Shown: positions 27,084-37,662, counted from the stretch's first letter. The stretch: DNA of 48,009 nucleotides from Patescibacteria group bacterium (GCA_023382875.1 JAHDXH010000007.1:1-48009); one strand, 5' to 3'. Translations and numbers: made by a program. The notes: generated by a model from the sequence alone, not told the origin.

Positions 27084-28193
27084 CTAAAGTTCTCGTTTAA
27101 AAAACTCAACCGTTCTTTGCATAGCTTGAGAAAAAGCTGGATTGCTAATGTTATGACCACCGGCGGTGTACTCAAAGTATTCATTTTTAATACCTAGGTT
27201 ATCCAAAATCGGCTTTAAGTTCTGGCTATATTTAACGCTCACCACGTCGTCGTTGGTTGAATGGTGCAACTGAATTGCTCCTCGATAACCCTCTAAATAG
27301 TTAGTTGGAGCGACCTTCGCCCAAAACTCACTGTCAGCATCAAATTGTCCATAGGTATCAAAAAGTTGTTGACGACGTTTTTGCCGATCCGCTTGAGTAG
27401 ATGGTGGTCGATACGAATCATCTTGGATACCGAAGTCACGAAAATCTTGATAAGTGTAAACAGCTCCAGCCCAAATCACTGCAGCCTTAACTGAGTGATT
27501 AGCGGCAACCGACCTTAAGACTACATTTCCAGCCATACTATGACCCCACAAACCGATCTTTTCTGCATTTACAAAGTCCGCTTTTTGCAAAGCCGACCTA
27601 GCATTAAGAACGTCAACAATATAATCACCAGAATAATATGCCCCGCTCGCCTCACCTTCTGAAGTGCCATGACCACGGAGGTCAATTTTAAAAACCACCA
27701 AACCATTGCGCGCTAAATAATTAACATAGTCCTCATACTTTTCCTGAGTCTTGTATTGCGTTGGTGGAATGTAACCGTGAACAAAAACCACTGCTGGCCA
27801 ACCGCCCTCTGGCATCTCGCCTTTTGGTCGGGTTAGCAAACCATTGATTTTTAAATTGTCAGAAGTGTAGTTGGTCAAATATGAAGTGTAGGTACTGGTT
27901 TCACTAATTTTTCTTAATTCTCCTAGCAGACCGTCATAACTTCTTTGGCGCAAATAAGGAATAGTCATGTCTGCAAAAGGCACTTCTGTTAAAAGTGGGT
28001 TAACGAATGAGTTTTGATTATTCTCATACCGATCACTTGGCTTCAATTTATGCAAAAACCACCAACCTGCCAACAAAGAGGCAGTTATAAAAATGGATAT
28101 TGCGATCAACAAATATTTTTTGTGGGCCGATACACCTAAATGCTGTTGATCTTCCACCAGCTCGGTAATGGGTTGGTTTAATTGATCAATCAT
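27084..28193 (-). CDS. membrane-anchored alpha/beta hydrolase (S9/dienelactone-hydrolase-like)
   Basis: VVFVHGYIPP, DLRGHGTSEG, GLWGHSMAGNVVLR. Confidence 0.85.
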   Translation of the reverse strand: MIDQLNQPITELVEDQQHLGVSAHKKYLLIAISIFITASLLAGWWFLHKLKPSDRYENNQNSFVNPLLTEVPFADMTIPYLRQRSYDGLLGELRKISETSTYTSYLTNYTSDNLKINGLLTRPKGEMPEGGWPAVVFVHGYIPPTQYKTQEKYEDYVNYLARNGLVVFKIDLRGHGTSEGEASGAYYSGDYIVDVLNARSALQKADFVNAEKIGLWGHSMAGNVVLRSVAANHSVKAAVIWAGAVYTYQDFRDFGIQDDSYRPPSTQADRQKRRQQLFDTYGQFDADSEFWAKVAPTNYLEGYRGAIQLHHSTNDDVVSVKYSQNLKPILDNLGIKNEYFEYTAGGHNISNPAFSQAMQRTVEFFKREL

Positions 28194-28317
28194 GATTGAT
28201 GTCGAGCCTAGAGTAAACGATTATCACTCCAAAATCAACCCGATATCTTTGATGCTCAGCACTACCTAAGCCAAATAAATTATGCTAAAAGTGAGTGTTA
28301 ATAAATAGAATTAACCC

Positions 28318-29256
28318 ATGGAGATTTTACTCACCGGTTCTTTGTCAGTTGATCAAATTACTAATTTTGATGGTCTTTTTGAAGAAAAAATTCAGCCAGA
28401 TAAACTTCACATCCTTTCAATTTCTGTTTTACTAAAGGAGTTGAAAAGAACACATGGTGGTATTGCTGGCAACATAGCTTATTCTTTATCGCTTTTAGGT
28501 GAAAAACCGATCTTGTTAGCCTCAATCGGCACAGATCAAAAAGAATACATGAGTAAATTAAAAAAAATGGGAGTTAATCTGGACTATCTCCATTATTCTG
28601 CATTGCCAACCGCTACTTTTTCCGTCATCACTGATCGCAATGACTGCCAAGTTGGCGGCTTCTATCCTGGAGCTATGAGTGACGCATCTACCCTTGAACT
28701 TAAGCCATTTGCGAAAAAAGATATTTTTACCGTCATTTCTGCCCATGATCCCAAACAAATGGCCAAACAAATCACCGAGGCAAAACAAAATAAAATGCGC
28801 TTTTGTTTTGATGTTGGACAACAAGTTATTGCCCTACCAAAATCTGTGCTGCAAAAGGGCGTCAGAGCGGCAGAATTAGTTATTCTCAACGATTATGAAT
28901 TAGGAATTTTGGCCAAAGCCTTAGAAAAAAGTGAACAACAAGTTTTGAGTGAAATGAAAACCTGTGTCGTCACCCTGGGTGAAAAAGGCTCCAAAATCTA
29001 TACTAGAGAAGCTCAAACCGAAGTGGGCTCAGTTTTTGTTCCCAAACCAGTTGATCCCACCGGAGCAGGCGATGCTTTTCGAGCTGGATTTTTATATGGC
29101 TATGTTCGCTCTTGGCCGCTAATTAACTGTGCTCGACTAGGATCTACAGTTGCTTCATTTGCTATCGAACAAGTAGGAGCTCAAGAGCATCATTTTTCCA
29201 AAAAATCTTTAGCTGAAAGATACGCCAAAACCTATCAAGAAAAATTAGCATTATAG
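28318..29256 (+). CDS. PfkB-family carbohydrate/nucleoside kinase
   Basis: THGGIAGNIAYSLSLLG and PVDPTGAGDAFRAGF. Confidence 0.88.
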   Translation: MEILLTGSLSVDQITNFDGLFEEKIQPDKLHILSISVLLKELKRTHGGIAGNIAYSLSLLGEKPILLASIGTDQKEYMSKLKKMGVNLDYLHYSALPTATFSVITDRNDCQVGGFYPGAMSDASTLELKPFAKKDIFTVISAHDPKQMAKQITEAKQNKMRFCFDVGQQVIALPKSVLQKGVRAAELVILNDYELGILAKALEKSEQQVLSEMKTCVVTLGEKGSKIYTREAQTEVGSVFVPKPVDPTGAGDAFRAGFLYGYVRSWPLINCARLGSTVASFAIEQVGAQEHHFSKKSLAERYAKTYQEKLAL

Positions 29257-29274
29257 AAAATAATAGAAAGACAC

Positions 29275-30594
29275 ATGCCAAAAGCAGTCATCAAACCAGA
29301 TTATAAAGTTAAAGATATTTCTCTTGCCAATTGGGGTCGCACCGAAATTGAACTAGCAGAAAAAGAAATGCCTGGATTAATGAGCTTGAGAGAAGAATAT
29401 GGAGATTCAAAGCCACTTAAGGGAGCGCGAATTGCTGGTTCTTTACACATGACTATTCAAACAGCGGTTTTAATAGAAACTTTAGTCAAGCTGGGCGCCC
29501 AAGTTCGTTGGGCATCCTGCAATATTTTCTCCACTCAAGATCACGCAGCCGCAGCCATTGCCAAAGCCAATATTCCAGTTTTTGCTTGGAAAGGTGAAAC
29601 GGAAGAAGAATACTGGTGGTGCAATAAACAAACTTTGCAATTCAAAGACAAAAAAGGCAATCACATTGGCCCAAACATGATTTTGGATGATGGCGGCGAC
29701 CTCACTTCCCTAGTTCATAACGACTACCCAGAGTTACTCTCAGAAATCAAAGGTGTTTCTGAAGAAACAACTACTGGAGTTCACCAACTTTATAGAATGC
29801 TGAAAGAAGGCAAACTCAAGTTGCCCGCCATCAATGTTAACGACTCAGTCACCAAATCTAAATTTGACAATCTATACGGCTGTCGCGAATCTTTGGTCGA
29901 CGGTATTAGACGTGCCACCGACATCATGTTGGCCGGTAAAGTTGCTTTTGTCGCTGGCTTTGGCGACGTTGGCAAAGGTTCAGCTCAATCTCTTCGTAAT
30001 AATGGTGCTCGAGTGATCGTCTCGGAAGTTGATCCGATTTGTGCATTGCAAGCGGCCATGGAAGGTTATGAAGTCAAAAGAATTGAAGATGTGGTCAAAG
30101 AAGTAGATATCTTTGTTACCGCCACTGGCTGCAAAGACATTATTCGTATCGAACACATGGAGAAAATGAAAGATACCGCCATTGTTTGCAACATTGGTCA
30201 CTTTGATGTTGAGATTCAAGTTGCAGCCTTGAACGCTTATCCCAAAATTAAAAAGCAAACTATCAAGCCACAGGTAGATTTATATACTTTCCCTGATGGT
30301 CATCGCTTGATTTTGTTAGCAGAAGGTCGTTTGGTCAATTTAGGCTGTGCCATGGGCCATCCTTCATTTGTGATGTCTAATTCATTCACCAATCAAGTCT
30401 TGGCACAAATCGAATTGTTCACTAAACAATATGAAGTTGGCGTTTATACCTTACCCAAACATCTTGATGAAAAAGTTGCTGCCCTTCACCTTGAGCAAAT
30501 TGGCGTAAAACTAACCAAACTCACTCCTGAACAAGCTGACTATCTAGGCGTCAAGAAAAACGGGCCATACAAATCAGATATTTATCGCTACTAA
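29275..30594 (+). CDS. ahcY: adenosylhomocysteinase
   Basis: [41 protein letters not shown]-terminal [12 protein letters not shown]. Confidence 0.95.
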   Translation: MPKAVIKPDYKVKDISLANWGRTEIELAEKEMPGLMSLREEYGDSKPLKGARIAGSLHMTIQTAVLIETLVKLGAQVRWASCNIFSTQDHAAAAIAKANIPVFAWKGETEEEYWWCNKQTLQFKDKKGNHIGPNMILDDGGDLTSLVHNDYPELLSEIKGVSEETTTGVHQLYRMLKEGKLKLPAINVNDSVTKSKFDNLYGCRESLVDGIRRATDIMLAGKVAFVAGFGDVGKGSAQSLRNNGARVIVSEVDPICALQAAMEGYEVKRIEDVVKEVDIFVTATGCKDIIRIEHMEKMKDTAIVCNIGHFDVEIQVAALNAYPKIKKQTIKPQVDLYTFPDGHRLILLAEGRLVNLGCAMGHPSFVMSNSFTNQVLAQIELFTKQYEVGVYTLPKHLDEKVAALHLEQIGVKLTKLTPEQADYLGVKKNGPYKSDIYRY

Positions 30595-30622
30595 AGAACT
30601 TGATAAAAAAAAATACTAAACT

Positions 30623-30662
30623 AGTTGGGGGTTTTAGCCTAAGCTAAGACCCCAACTTTTTT
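30623..30662 (+). terminator. long hairpin terminator downstream of ahcY overlapping the 3' end of the convergent kbl gene
   Basis: AGTTGGGGGTTTTAGC-CTAA-GCTAAGACCCCAACT followed by TTTTTT. Confidence 0.8.
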
Positions 30663-31898
30663 GGCAACTTCAGTAATTTTTCCGATAAATTCAACTAAGT
30701 CTTCTCTGGTGTGAGTGGCACTGATTTGAACTCTGATTTCATCTCTACCCTTTGGCACCACTGGATAATTGATGTTGGTAACCAAAACACCTTCATCAAA
30801 TAATCCCTTGGTCAAAGCCTTAGTTTTGGTAGCGTCACCAATCAAAAGTGGTTGAATGGCGTGATTTGAATCAGCGGCAAAAGCAAAACCTGCCTTGGTC
30901 ATTTCTTCTTTAAAGTAAGCAATGTTTTCTTTGGCGCTAGCTAGCAATGCTTGACCCTCGGCGGAATCAACCAAATTCACAGAAGCTAAAGCTGCAGCGG
31001 CAGTGGCGCCAGAAATGCTGTTGGAATAAATGTAAGTTGCAGCTGATTCGCGCAGATAATCAATAACAACTTGGTCGGCCACCACATAACCACCATCAGC
31101 ACCAAAACCCTTACCCAAAGTTCCAATTAAAACATCTGCTTTGCCACCACTCACCTCTTCAGTACCACGACCCGTGGCGCCACTTCCAGCGACTCCATGA
31201 GCGTCATCAACAACTAGCAAAACGCCTTCTTTATAAACAGAGTCGTATTGGTCAACCACGCGGCGAAGTTCTTTCAAATCTTGAAATTCACCAAGCATAC
31301 TAAAGACTCCATCAGTAACAATCACTACGCGGTCAAATTTATCTTTATTAGACTCCAAGACTTGTGCGGCTTCGCTAGGCTTCAAATGAGGAAAAATTTG
31401 TTTTTGCTCAGACTCAAGACCAGCCAAACGAATACCATCAATGATACTTCTGTGATTAAGCTCATCTGACAAAACCAAAGTATTATTGTTCAACAAAGAA
31501 TCTTTACTTTGACCTTTGATCAAACTAAATAAGACAGCCAAATTAGCGGCAAAAGCAGATGAAAAAACCATCGCATCTTCCCGACCGTGAAATTTAGCCA
31601 AAGCTTTTTCCAAATCGCGGTGCACCTTCAGTGAACCAGAAATAAAACGCACTGCCCCAGGACCTGCACCATACTGTTCAGAGCCTTCGTGCTCTGCTTT
31701 TTTGAGTGTTACGTGATGTCTTAAGCCCAAATAATCGTTGGAGTTGAAAATTTGATATTCTTTCCCAGCAATGATGGCCTTAGGAGAAGGATCGTTGGTA
31801 AAACCTTCAATCACATTTTCTTGACGTTTGGCTACTTGGGCTTCGTCAATTCTAGCCACTTCTGCTTTTAAGGTTTGGTAAAAATTTTGTTTAGGCAT
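30639..31898 (-). CDS. kbl: glycine C-acetyltransferase / 2-amino-3-ketobutyrate CoA ligase-like
   Basis: NSNDYLGLRHH, DDAHGVAGSGATGRGT, IGTLGKGFGADGGYV; next to a Tdh-like epimerase-fold gene. Confidence 0.85.
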   Translation of the reverse strand: MPKQNFYQTLKAEVARIDEAQVAKRQENVIEGFTNDPSPKAIIAGKEYQIFNSNDYLGLRHHVTLKKAEHEGSEQYGAGPGAVRFISGSLKVHRDLEKALAKFHGREDAMVFSSAFAANLAVLFSLIKGQSKDSLLNNNTLVLSDELNHRSIIDGIRLAGLESEQKQIFPHLKPSEAAQVLESNKDKFDRVVIVTDGVFSMLGEFQDLKELRRVVDQYDSVYKEGVLLVVDDAHGVAGSGATGRGTEEVSGGKADVLIGTLGKGFGADGGYVVADQVVIDYLRESAATYIYSNSISGATAAAALASVNLVDSAEGQALLASAKENIAYFKEEMTKAGFAFAADSNHAIQPLLIGDATKTKALTKGLFDEGVLVTNINYPVVPKGRDEIRVQISATHTREDLVEFIGKITEVAKKVGVLA

Positions 31899-31899
31899 A

Positions 31900-32838
31900 T
31901 TACTTTCCTAATTTTTTCTTAAGTTCATTAATCATGATTTCAGTCATTTTTGGCAAATCGTATTCATGCTGCCAACCCCAATCTTGACGAGCTTGAGAAT
32001 CATCGATTGATTTTGGCCAAGAATTGGCAATATTTTGACGATGATCAGGTTTATATGTCACTTGCACTGGCAAAGTTTTATTGATTTCTGCTGCCAATTC
32101 TTCGGCAGTAAAACTAATCGCAGCAAGATTGTAACTGGTGCGAACTGTTAATTTGGCTGGATCCGCTTCCATTAAATCAATAGTAGCTTTGACCGCGTCA
32201 TCCATATACATCATTGGCAAAGTGGTTTCTTCACTAACAAAACACTCATACTCACCTTTTTCGATCGCATCATAGAAAATTGCGACCGCATAATCTGTGG
32301 TTCCACCACCGGGCAAAGCTTTATAACTAATGATGCCTGGGTAGCGAACACTTCTCACATCCACACCAAATTTATTGAAGTAATATTGGCAAAGCAATTC
32401 GCCAGCGACTTTGGTTACACCATACATAGTAGTTGGCTCTAAAACAGTGCGCTGAGGAGTGAAGTCACGAGGAGTGGTTGGACCAAAAGCGGCAATGGAA
32501 CTTGGCCAGAAAACTTTAAGTTTAAACTCTACTGCCAAATCCAAAACATCTTTCATGGATTGCATATTAAGATGCCAGGTAAAGCTGGGATCTTTTTCTC
32601 CGGTTGCTGACAACAAAGACACTAAATGAAAAACTGTATCGATTTCGTATTTTGTAATCAAACCACGAAGCCCTTCTTTATCTGGCTGATTCAGCTTTTC
32701 AACAACACCATCAAAATCTTCAGGAATACGACTGTTGCCAACAGCAATCACATTTTCTTTGCCAAATTTATCTTGTAAAGCAGGCACTAATTCTGATCCG
32801 ATTTGGCCAAAGGCCCCAGTAACTAAAATTCTTTTCAT
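31900..32838 (-). CDS. tdh: NAD-dependent epimerase-fold L-threonine 3-dehydrogenase-like
   Basis: MKRILVTGAFGQIGSELVPAL, YGVTKVAGELL, RYPGIISYKALPGGGTTDYAVAIFYDA. Confidence 0.82.
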   Translation of the reverse strand: MKRILVTGAFGQIGSELVPALQDKFGKENVIAVGNSRIPEDFDGVVEKLNQPDKEGLRGLITKYEIDTVFHLVSLLSATGEKDPSFTWHLNMQSMKDVLDLAVEFKLKVFWPSSIAAFGPTTPRDFTPQRTVLEPTTMYGVTKVAGELLCQYYFNKFGVDVRSVRYPGIISYKALPGGGTTDYAVAIFYDAIEKGEYECFVSEETTLPMMYMDDAVKATIDLMEADPAKLTVRTSYNLAAISFTAEELAAEINKTLPVQVTYKPDHRQNIANSWPKSIDDSQARQDWGWQHEYDLPKMTEIMINELKKKLGK

Positions 32839-32898
32839 GAGGTCTCCTCTTTTTTTTCTTTTACTTCTTAAGTGGCTATCATAGCAAACAAACAAAAA

Positions 32899-32928
32899 AA
32901 CCGACTACGTTAAGTTAGTCGGTTTTTG
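32899..32928 (-). terminator. AACCGACTA-loop-TAGTCGGTT terminator downstream of galU
   Basis: 9-bp perfect stem with A/T runs on both sides. Confidence 0.75.
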
Positions 32929-32963
32929 TTTCAATTTCTACGCATTTATTACAACTCTAAAAT

Positions 32964-33842
32964 TTAGAGTGTTTTCATAAATTCACGAAGATCTGAAGCG
33001 TATTTTTCGTCAGACAACATGAATTTAAGGTGGGTTTGCATATAGCGGATTGGATCGCCAGTGGTCATCCATTCACCATCAACAACTTTGACTTTAACCC
33101 GACCATTGTGAGCAACTTTATGATTTGCGTCTTGAAGCCAAAGCTCATTGTCCAAGCCGATAGCATCAGACTTTAAGTACTCAAATACTTTTGGAGTCAA
33201 AATAAAGCGACCGTATGATGCTAAGTTTGAAGGAGCTTCTTCTTTCTTTGGTTTTTCAATGACTGAGTCGAGCAAATCTTTGCTACCCTCTTTGAGTTTG
33301 ACCATGCCGTAGCGATCAACTTCACTGTCAGGCACTTCTTGAACAGCCAACATACCGTCACATGGGTCAGCGTTGTATTCGTCAACCATTTGCTTGGCTG
33401 CACCAACTTTTGACAACACCATGTCATCACCAAACATCACTACAAAAGCCTCTTCATGTTCAACTAAATCTTTAGCAGTCAAAATTGGGCGACCGTTACC
33501 ATAAGGTAAACTGTCATCTTGAGGCAAAATGGTAATTTTTGGCAATTTAAAAACTTTTTCAACCTTATCCCAACGATCAAATTTGCCTTGTCTAATCATC
33601 AAAGTACGAATATTGGTAGCACTACCGTAGAAGTAATCTTCAAATTTGGTCACTTCTCCTGGTGAAGCGATAATAATCACTTCTTCGATGCCAGCTTCAG
33701 CACACTCTTCAACTAAGTACTGGATAATTGGTTTATCAATGATGGGTAACATTTCCTTGGGAAATGTTTTGGTGATGGGTAAAAATCTAGAACCAAAACC
33801 AGCAGCTGTTATAATAGCGCGTTTGATTTTTTTATCTGTCAT
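32964..33842 (-). CDS. galU: UTP--glucose-1-phosphate uridylyltransferase
   Basis: KRAIITAAGFGSRFLPITKTFPKEMLPIIDKPIIQY. Confidence 0.94.
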   Translation of the reverse strand: MTDKKIKRAIITAAGFGSRFLPITKTFPKEMLPIIDKPIIQYLVEECAEAGIEEVIIIASPGEVTKFEDYFYGSATNIRTLMIRQGKFDRWDKVEKVFKLPKITILPQDDSLPYGNGRPILTAKDLVEHEEAFVVMFGDDMVLSKVGAAKQMVDEYNADPCDGMLAVQEVPDSEVDRYGMVKLKEGSKDLLDSVIEKPKKEEAPSNLASYGRFILTPKVFEYLKSDAIGLDNELWLQDANHKVAHNGRVKVKVVDGEWMTTGDPIRYMQTHLKFMLSDEKYASDLREFMKTL

Positions 33843-33905
33843 AAGGTTAAAATACCTATTACGTTCCCTCATTCTACACCATAAAACGTAACATAAGACA
33901 AGTTT

Positions 33906-34958
33906 ATGTCCAAATTCATACAAAGTAAGACCAATCTTCCAAAATACTTCTTGGATAAAAAACTTGATGAGGAAACATTTTCTATTGAAATCGACAACAA
34001 ATTTCCATTTTTAGCACCTCATGCTTATCTCGAAAAAATTAACTGGCAAAACAGTGAAGATCCTCTCAAAAAAATGGTTTGGCCTGATGAACAAGAAGCT
34101 GAAGTTAAAGCTTACGAAATCAAAGATCCAATAGGTGACGAACCCCACCTAGCTGTCCCCAACCTTGTTCACCGCTATCCCGACCGTGTTTTGTTACTCT
34201 TGACCAATCGCTGCCAAATAAATTGTCGTTTTTGCTTTCGTCGAGAATTAACTCATCATTCTAGCCCAGCCGATCTCGACCTGATTACTAACTACTTGTC
34301 AAATCACCCAGAAGTCAAAGAAGTTATTTTTTCTGGCGGTGACCCATTAACTTTGTCTGCCAAATATTTGACCAACGTTTATGAAAAGCTAAGCCAAGTT
34401 TCGAGCCTCAAAATTTTTCGTTTTCACACTCGCATTCCTGTAGTTAACCCAGAATGGCTAGATGACCATTATTTTAATTTCTTCCAAAAAGTCGCCGCAG
34501 CACACCAACTAGTCGTAGTCTTTCATATTAACCACAGTCAAGAAATTGATAAAAAATTTATTGAAAGTTGTGGGCGCTTAAGAAAAATTGGAGCCATGCT
34601 GTTAAGCCAAACCGTCCTTTTGAAAAAAGTAAATAATGATGCCAAAATTTTGGCCAACCTATTTTCCAATTTGACCAATATTGGCGTCAAACCATATTAC
34701 CTACACCACCCAGATTTGGTGAGCGGCACTCACCATTTTAGAGTCAGCATTGAAGATGGCCTGAAACTTATCCAGCAAGTCAGAAATAAAATTTCTGGCA
34801 TTGCTATGCCCACCTATGTTTTGGATTTACCAGGCGGTCGGGGCAAAGTTCCAGTCGAAGCATTGAAAAAAGTTGGACCAAAAACATACCAAGGCACAAA
34901 CTTCAAAAATGAAATCGTTACTTACCTAGATCCTGCCGAAGAAACTAACGAGGATTAA
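33906..34958 (+). CDS. lysine 2,3-aminomutase-family radical SAM enzyme
   Basis: LLTNRCQINCRFCFRREL (CxxxCxxC), SGGDPL, YYLHHPDLVSGTHHFR, MPTYVLDLPGGRGKVPV. Confidence 0.87.
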   Translation: MSKFIQSKTNLPKYFLDKKLDEETFSIEIDNKFPFLAPHAYLEKINWQNSEDPLKKMVWPDEQEAEVKAYEIKDPIGDEPHLAVPNLVHRYPDRVLLLLTNRCQINCRFCFRRELTHHSSPADLDLITNYLSNHPEVKEVIFSGGDPLTLSAKYLTNVYEKLSQVSSLKIFRFHTRIPVVNPEWLDDHYFNFFQKVAAAHQLVVVFHINHSQEIDKKFIESCGRLRKIGAMLLSQTVLLKKVNNDAKILANLFSNLTNIGVKPYYLHHPDLVSGTHHFRVSIEDGLKLIQQVRNKISGIAMPTYVLDLPGGRGKVPVEALKKVGPKTYQGTNFKNEIVTYLDPAEETNED

Positions 34959-35932
34959 CGTTTAAAAAACGTCGCTGCCAATTTCCTACCCAACCCAGAA
35001 ATTGTTCCCAACATGACCGCCCAATCAGAAAATACTTGCAGCGGTGGTAAGTAATACCATCCGTGCGGAGTGTATTTGCGATTTTTGGCATAGGCCCAAT
35101 ACAAATAAATCAAAAACATTAAAAATGAAGATCTTGGATCAACTGTAAAAACCCAAGCCAAAAATAAATAACGTCCATAAATAGTCAAAACCTTAGGCCT
35201 AAAAATTCCCGAAAAAGCGTCCCCTCTCGCAAAGCGAAAAATCATCGTCCAAAATTCTCGCCAACTTTGCCTGGGTATCCAAATAGCTAGCGCTTTTCCT
35301 GTAAAAGAAAACTTAGCTCCGCTTTTTTTCATTTTTTTGGCGAGATCATAGTCTTCATTGTCACTCAAGGATTCATCAAATCCACCCACTTTTTTAAGTA
35401 GTGATTTTTTGACCATCATCGATCTGGTGGCTGGCAAAAAATCTTTTTCATTAACTTTGTCAGGCATTACTAACACAAATGGTACCATCGCCTCTTCAAA
35501 AGCATTCATTGGGTCAGCATCGTAGTAACCAGCCACTACTTCTGGACCATCTTTTACTTCAGCTTCTCTTGTCAGTTCTCGTAGCCAATTTTTGTCCAAA
35601 ATACAACCTGCGTCAGTAATAGCTAGCCACTCACTCTCAGCTAACTCGCTAGCGTAGTTTCGACCCACGCTCCGATTACCTTTTTTGACTGCAATTTTGA
35701 ATAAAATGTCAGAGTTAACAATTTGCCAAATTCCATTTTTTTCACTTGGTTTTTTGCCATTACCCAACTGAAGGTAAGTTTTGATTAACTCTACAGTTGA
35801 ATCACCCGATTCACCGTCCACTATAACCACTTCCAAGGGCTTTAAATGTTGGGCAATCATGCTACTCAACAGCAATTCAATATTTTCTGCTTCATTGAAA
35901 ACGGTAACAATAATTGATGGTCGAATTTTCAT
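34955..35932 (-). CDS. family 2 glycosyltransferase
   Basis: SIIVTVFNEAENIELLLSSM, DGESGDST, DAGCILD, GGFDESLSDNEDYDLAKK. Confidence 0.88.
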   Translation of the reverse strand: MKIRPSIIVTVFNEAENIELLLSSMIAQHLKPLEVVIVDGESGDSTVELIKTYLQLGNGKKPSEKNGIWQIVNSDILFKIAVKKGNRSVGRNYASELAESEWLAITDAGCILDKNWLRELTREAEVKDGPEVVAGYYDADPMNAFEEAMVPFVLVMPDKVNEKDFLPATRSMMVKKSLLKKVGGFDESLSDNEDYDLAKKMKKSGAKFSFTGKALAIWIPRQSWREFWTMIFRFARGDAFSGIFRPKVLTIYGRYLFLAWVFTVDPRSSFLMFLIYLYWAYAKNRKYTPHGWYYLPPLQVFSDWAVMLGTISGLGRKLAATFFKR

Positions 35933-35952
35933 ATGATGATATTAATTTTACG

Positions 35953-37662
35953 CTAACGACTTTCTATGTAATCAACAATAGTTTTGGCTACTGGGGTTGC
36001 ATCGTAAGATCCTTCTTTTGATTTATCCAAATCATCACTTTCTACCAAAACTGTGATGGCGATTTTAGTGGGAAAATTTTCCGTATGATGTCGCGGCTTT
36101 AAGTATCCCACAAACCAACCGTGAGTCGGCCGATAACCACGCTCATCGGCAGCACCAAATTCTGCAGTTCCAGTTTTGCAAGCAATTGCCCCAGCATCAA
36201 TTGCGGCCTCTGGGTTACCAATATCAGCAACTAGCTCATCATTTCTTTCAAAGAAGGGAAAGGCTGTCCCACCAGGCGAACAAACCTCCAGCATACCGCT
36301 CAAAACCAGTTGTAAATTTTCTGGTTTCAAGCCCAAACCGTGGCAATTTGTTTCCGTCATACCCACCAACTTTGGTTGACACCACACCCCTTCATTAGCA
36401 ATTGCCTGAATCATGCCATTGATCTGCAAAGGTGAAGTCAAAACATCTCCCTGACCAATTCCCATGTGATAGGTATTACCCAAATACCATTTTTCACCAA
36501 TGGTTTCTTCTTTCCACTTTGGGGTTGGAATAAGACCTCGCGACTCAGGACCAATCTCGATGTTTTCGTAGTCGCCAAAACCAAATTGTTTAGCCATTTG
36601 AGCCAAGTTATCTGCCCCTACCCACTCAGCAACTTTGTAGAAATAAATGTCATTACTTCTAGCAATTGCTTTGACCAAATCCATATAACCTTCAGTTTTG
36701 CCAAAGTTCCAGTAATACCAAGATTTGAATTCGAAATTATCAATTTTCAAAACACCTTCATCCAAAATTTGAGTTGAAGCGTCAATTTGTTGATTCTCCA
36801 AACCAGCGAAGGCAGTTACAAGCTTGAAAACACTTCCCGGTGGATAAGCTCCAGCGATGGCGCGATTAAAAAATGGTTGATTGGAATCGGCAAAGAGTTC
36901 ACTCAAGGCTTGTTTGCGATCTGATTCTCTAGCTGGGTCAGTTTCATCGGCCACGAAAAGATTAGCGTCAAAACTGGGTTTTGTGACCATGGTCAAAATT
37001 TCTCCATTAGTAGCATTGCTAATAATCACAGCACCCTTTTGCGCGCCTAAAGCTTCCCAAGCGACTTGCGATAACTCTGGGTCTAAAGTGCTAATTAAAT
37101 CAGTTCCTGCCCGAGCAGGAACTTCTTCGACGCGACGTTGCTTTTTAGAAGTGGCGTTAATTTCAAAAACTTCCTTGCCGTCAACACCGTGCAATGTTTG
37201 ATCAAAAAATTTCTCTATGCCTAATTTTCCCAACTTTGTATGTGGCTTCAGATCGATTCTGGTTTTTAATTCTTCCGCGGTAACTTCGCCAACATAGCCA
37301 AGCACTGGAGATAAGGCGGGATAAAGATACTCACGCGCTGCTTCTTTGACCACTAAACCACTACCGGTAGCAATTCTAAACAAGGCCTCTTCCCTATTAA
37401 TAATAGACGTATTTGAGAACAACGAATTTTGATCAGCAACTAAAGAATAGTGAGCAATGTTTTTAACCAAAGGCTTTCCATATCGATCAAAAATAATGCC
37501 TCTTTGTGCTTTGATCGGCAAAGTATAAAACCGGTTATTTTCTGCTAATTGGTCGTATTCCTTGCCTCTCAAAAGTTGAACATCAATCAGCCTAAGCCAA
37601 ATCAAAAATACACCCGACACCAAAACGGTAAAAAACAAAACTGATTTGAAACCAAGTTTCAT
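35953..37662 (-). CDS. mrdA: penicillin-binding protein 2 (transpeptidase)
   Basis: GAYPPGSVFKLV (SxxK), ARSNDIY (SxN), CKTGTAEF (KTG); MreBCD-like neighbours; likely start MKLGFKSVLF. Confidence 0.88.
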   Translation of the reverse strand: MKLGFKSVLFFTVLVSGVFLIWLRLIDVQLLRGKEYDQLAENNRFYTLPIKAQRGIIFDRYGKPLVKNIAHYSLVADQNSLFSNTSIINREEALFRIATGSGLVVKEAAREYLYPALSPVLGYVGEVTAEELKTRIDLKPHTKLGKLGIEKFFDQTLHGVDGKEVFEINATSKKQRRVEEVPARAGTDLISTLDPELSQVAWEALGAQKGAVIISNATNGEILTMVTKPSFDANLFVADETDPARESDRKQALSELFADSNQPFFNRAIAGAYPPGSVFKLVTAFAGLENQQIDASTQILDEGVLKIDNFEFKSWYYWNFGKTEGYMDLVKAIARSNDIYFYKVAEWVGADNLAQMAKQFGFGDYENIEIGPESRGLIPTPKWKEETIGEKWYLGNTYHMGIGQGDVLTSPLQINGMIQAIANEGVWCQPKLVGMTETNCHGLGLKPENLQLVLSGMLEVCSPGGTAFPFFERNDELVADIGNPEAAIDAGAIACKTGTAEFGAADERGYRPTHGWFVGYLKPRHHTENFPTKIAITVLVESDDLDKSKEGSYDATPVAKTIVDYIESR

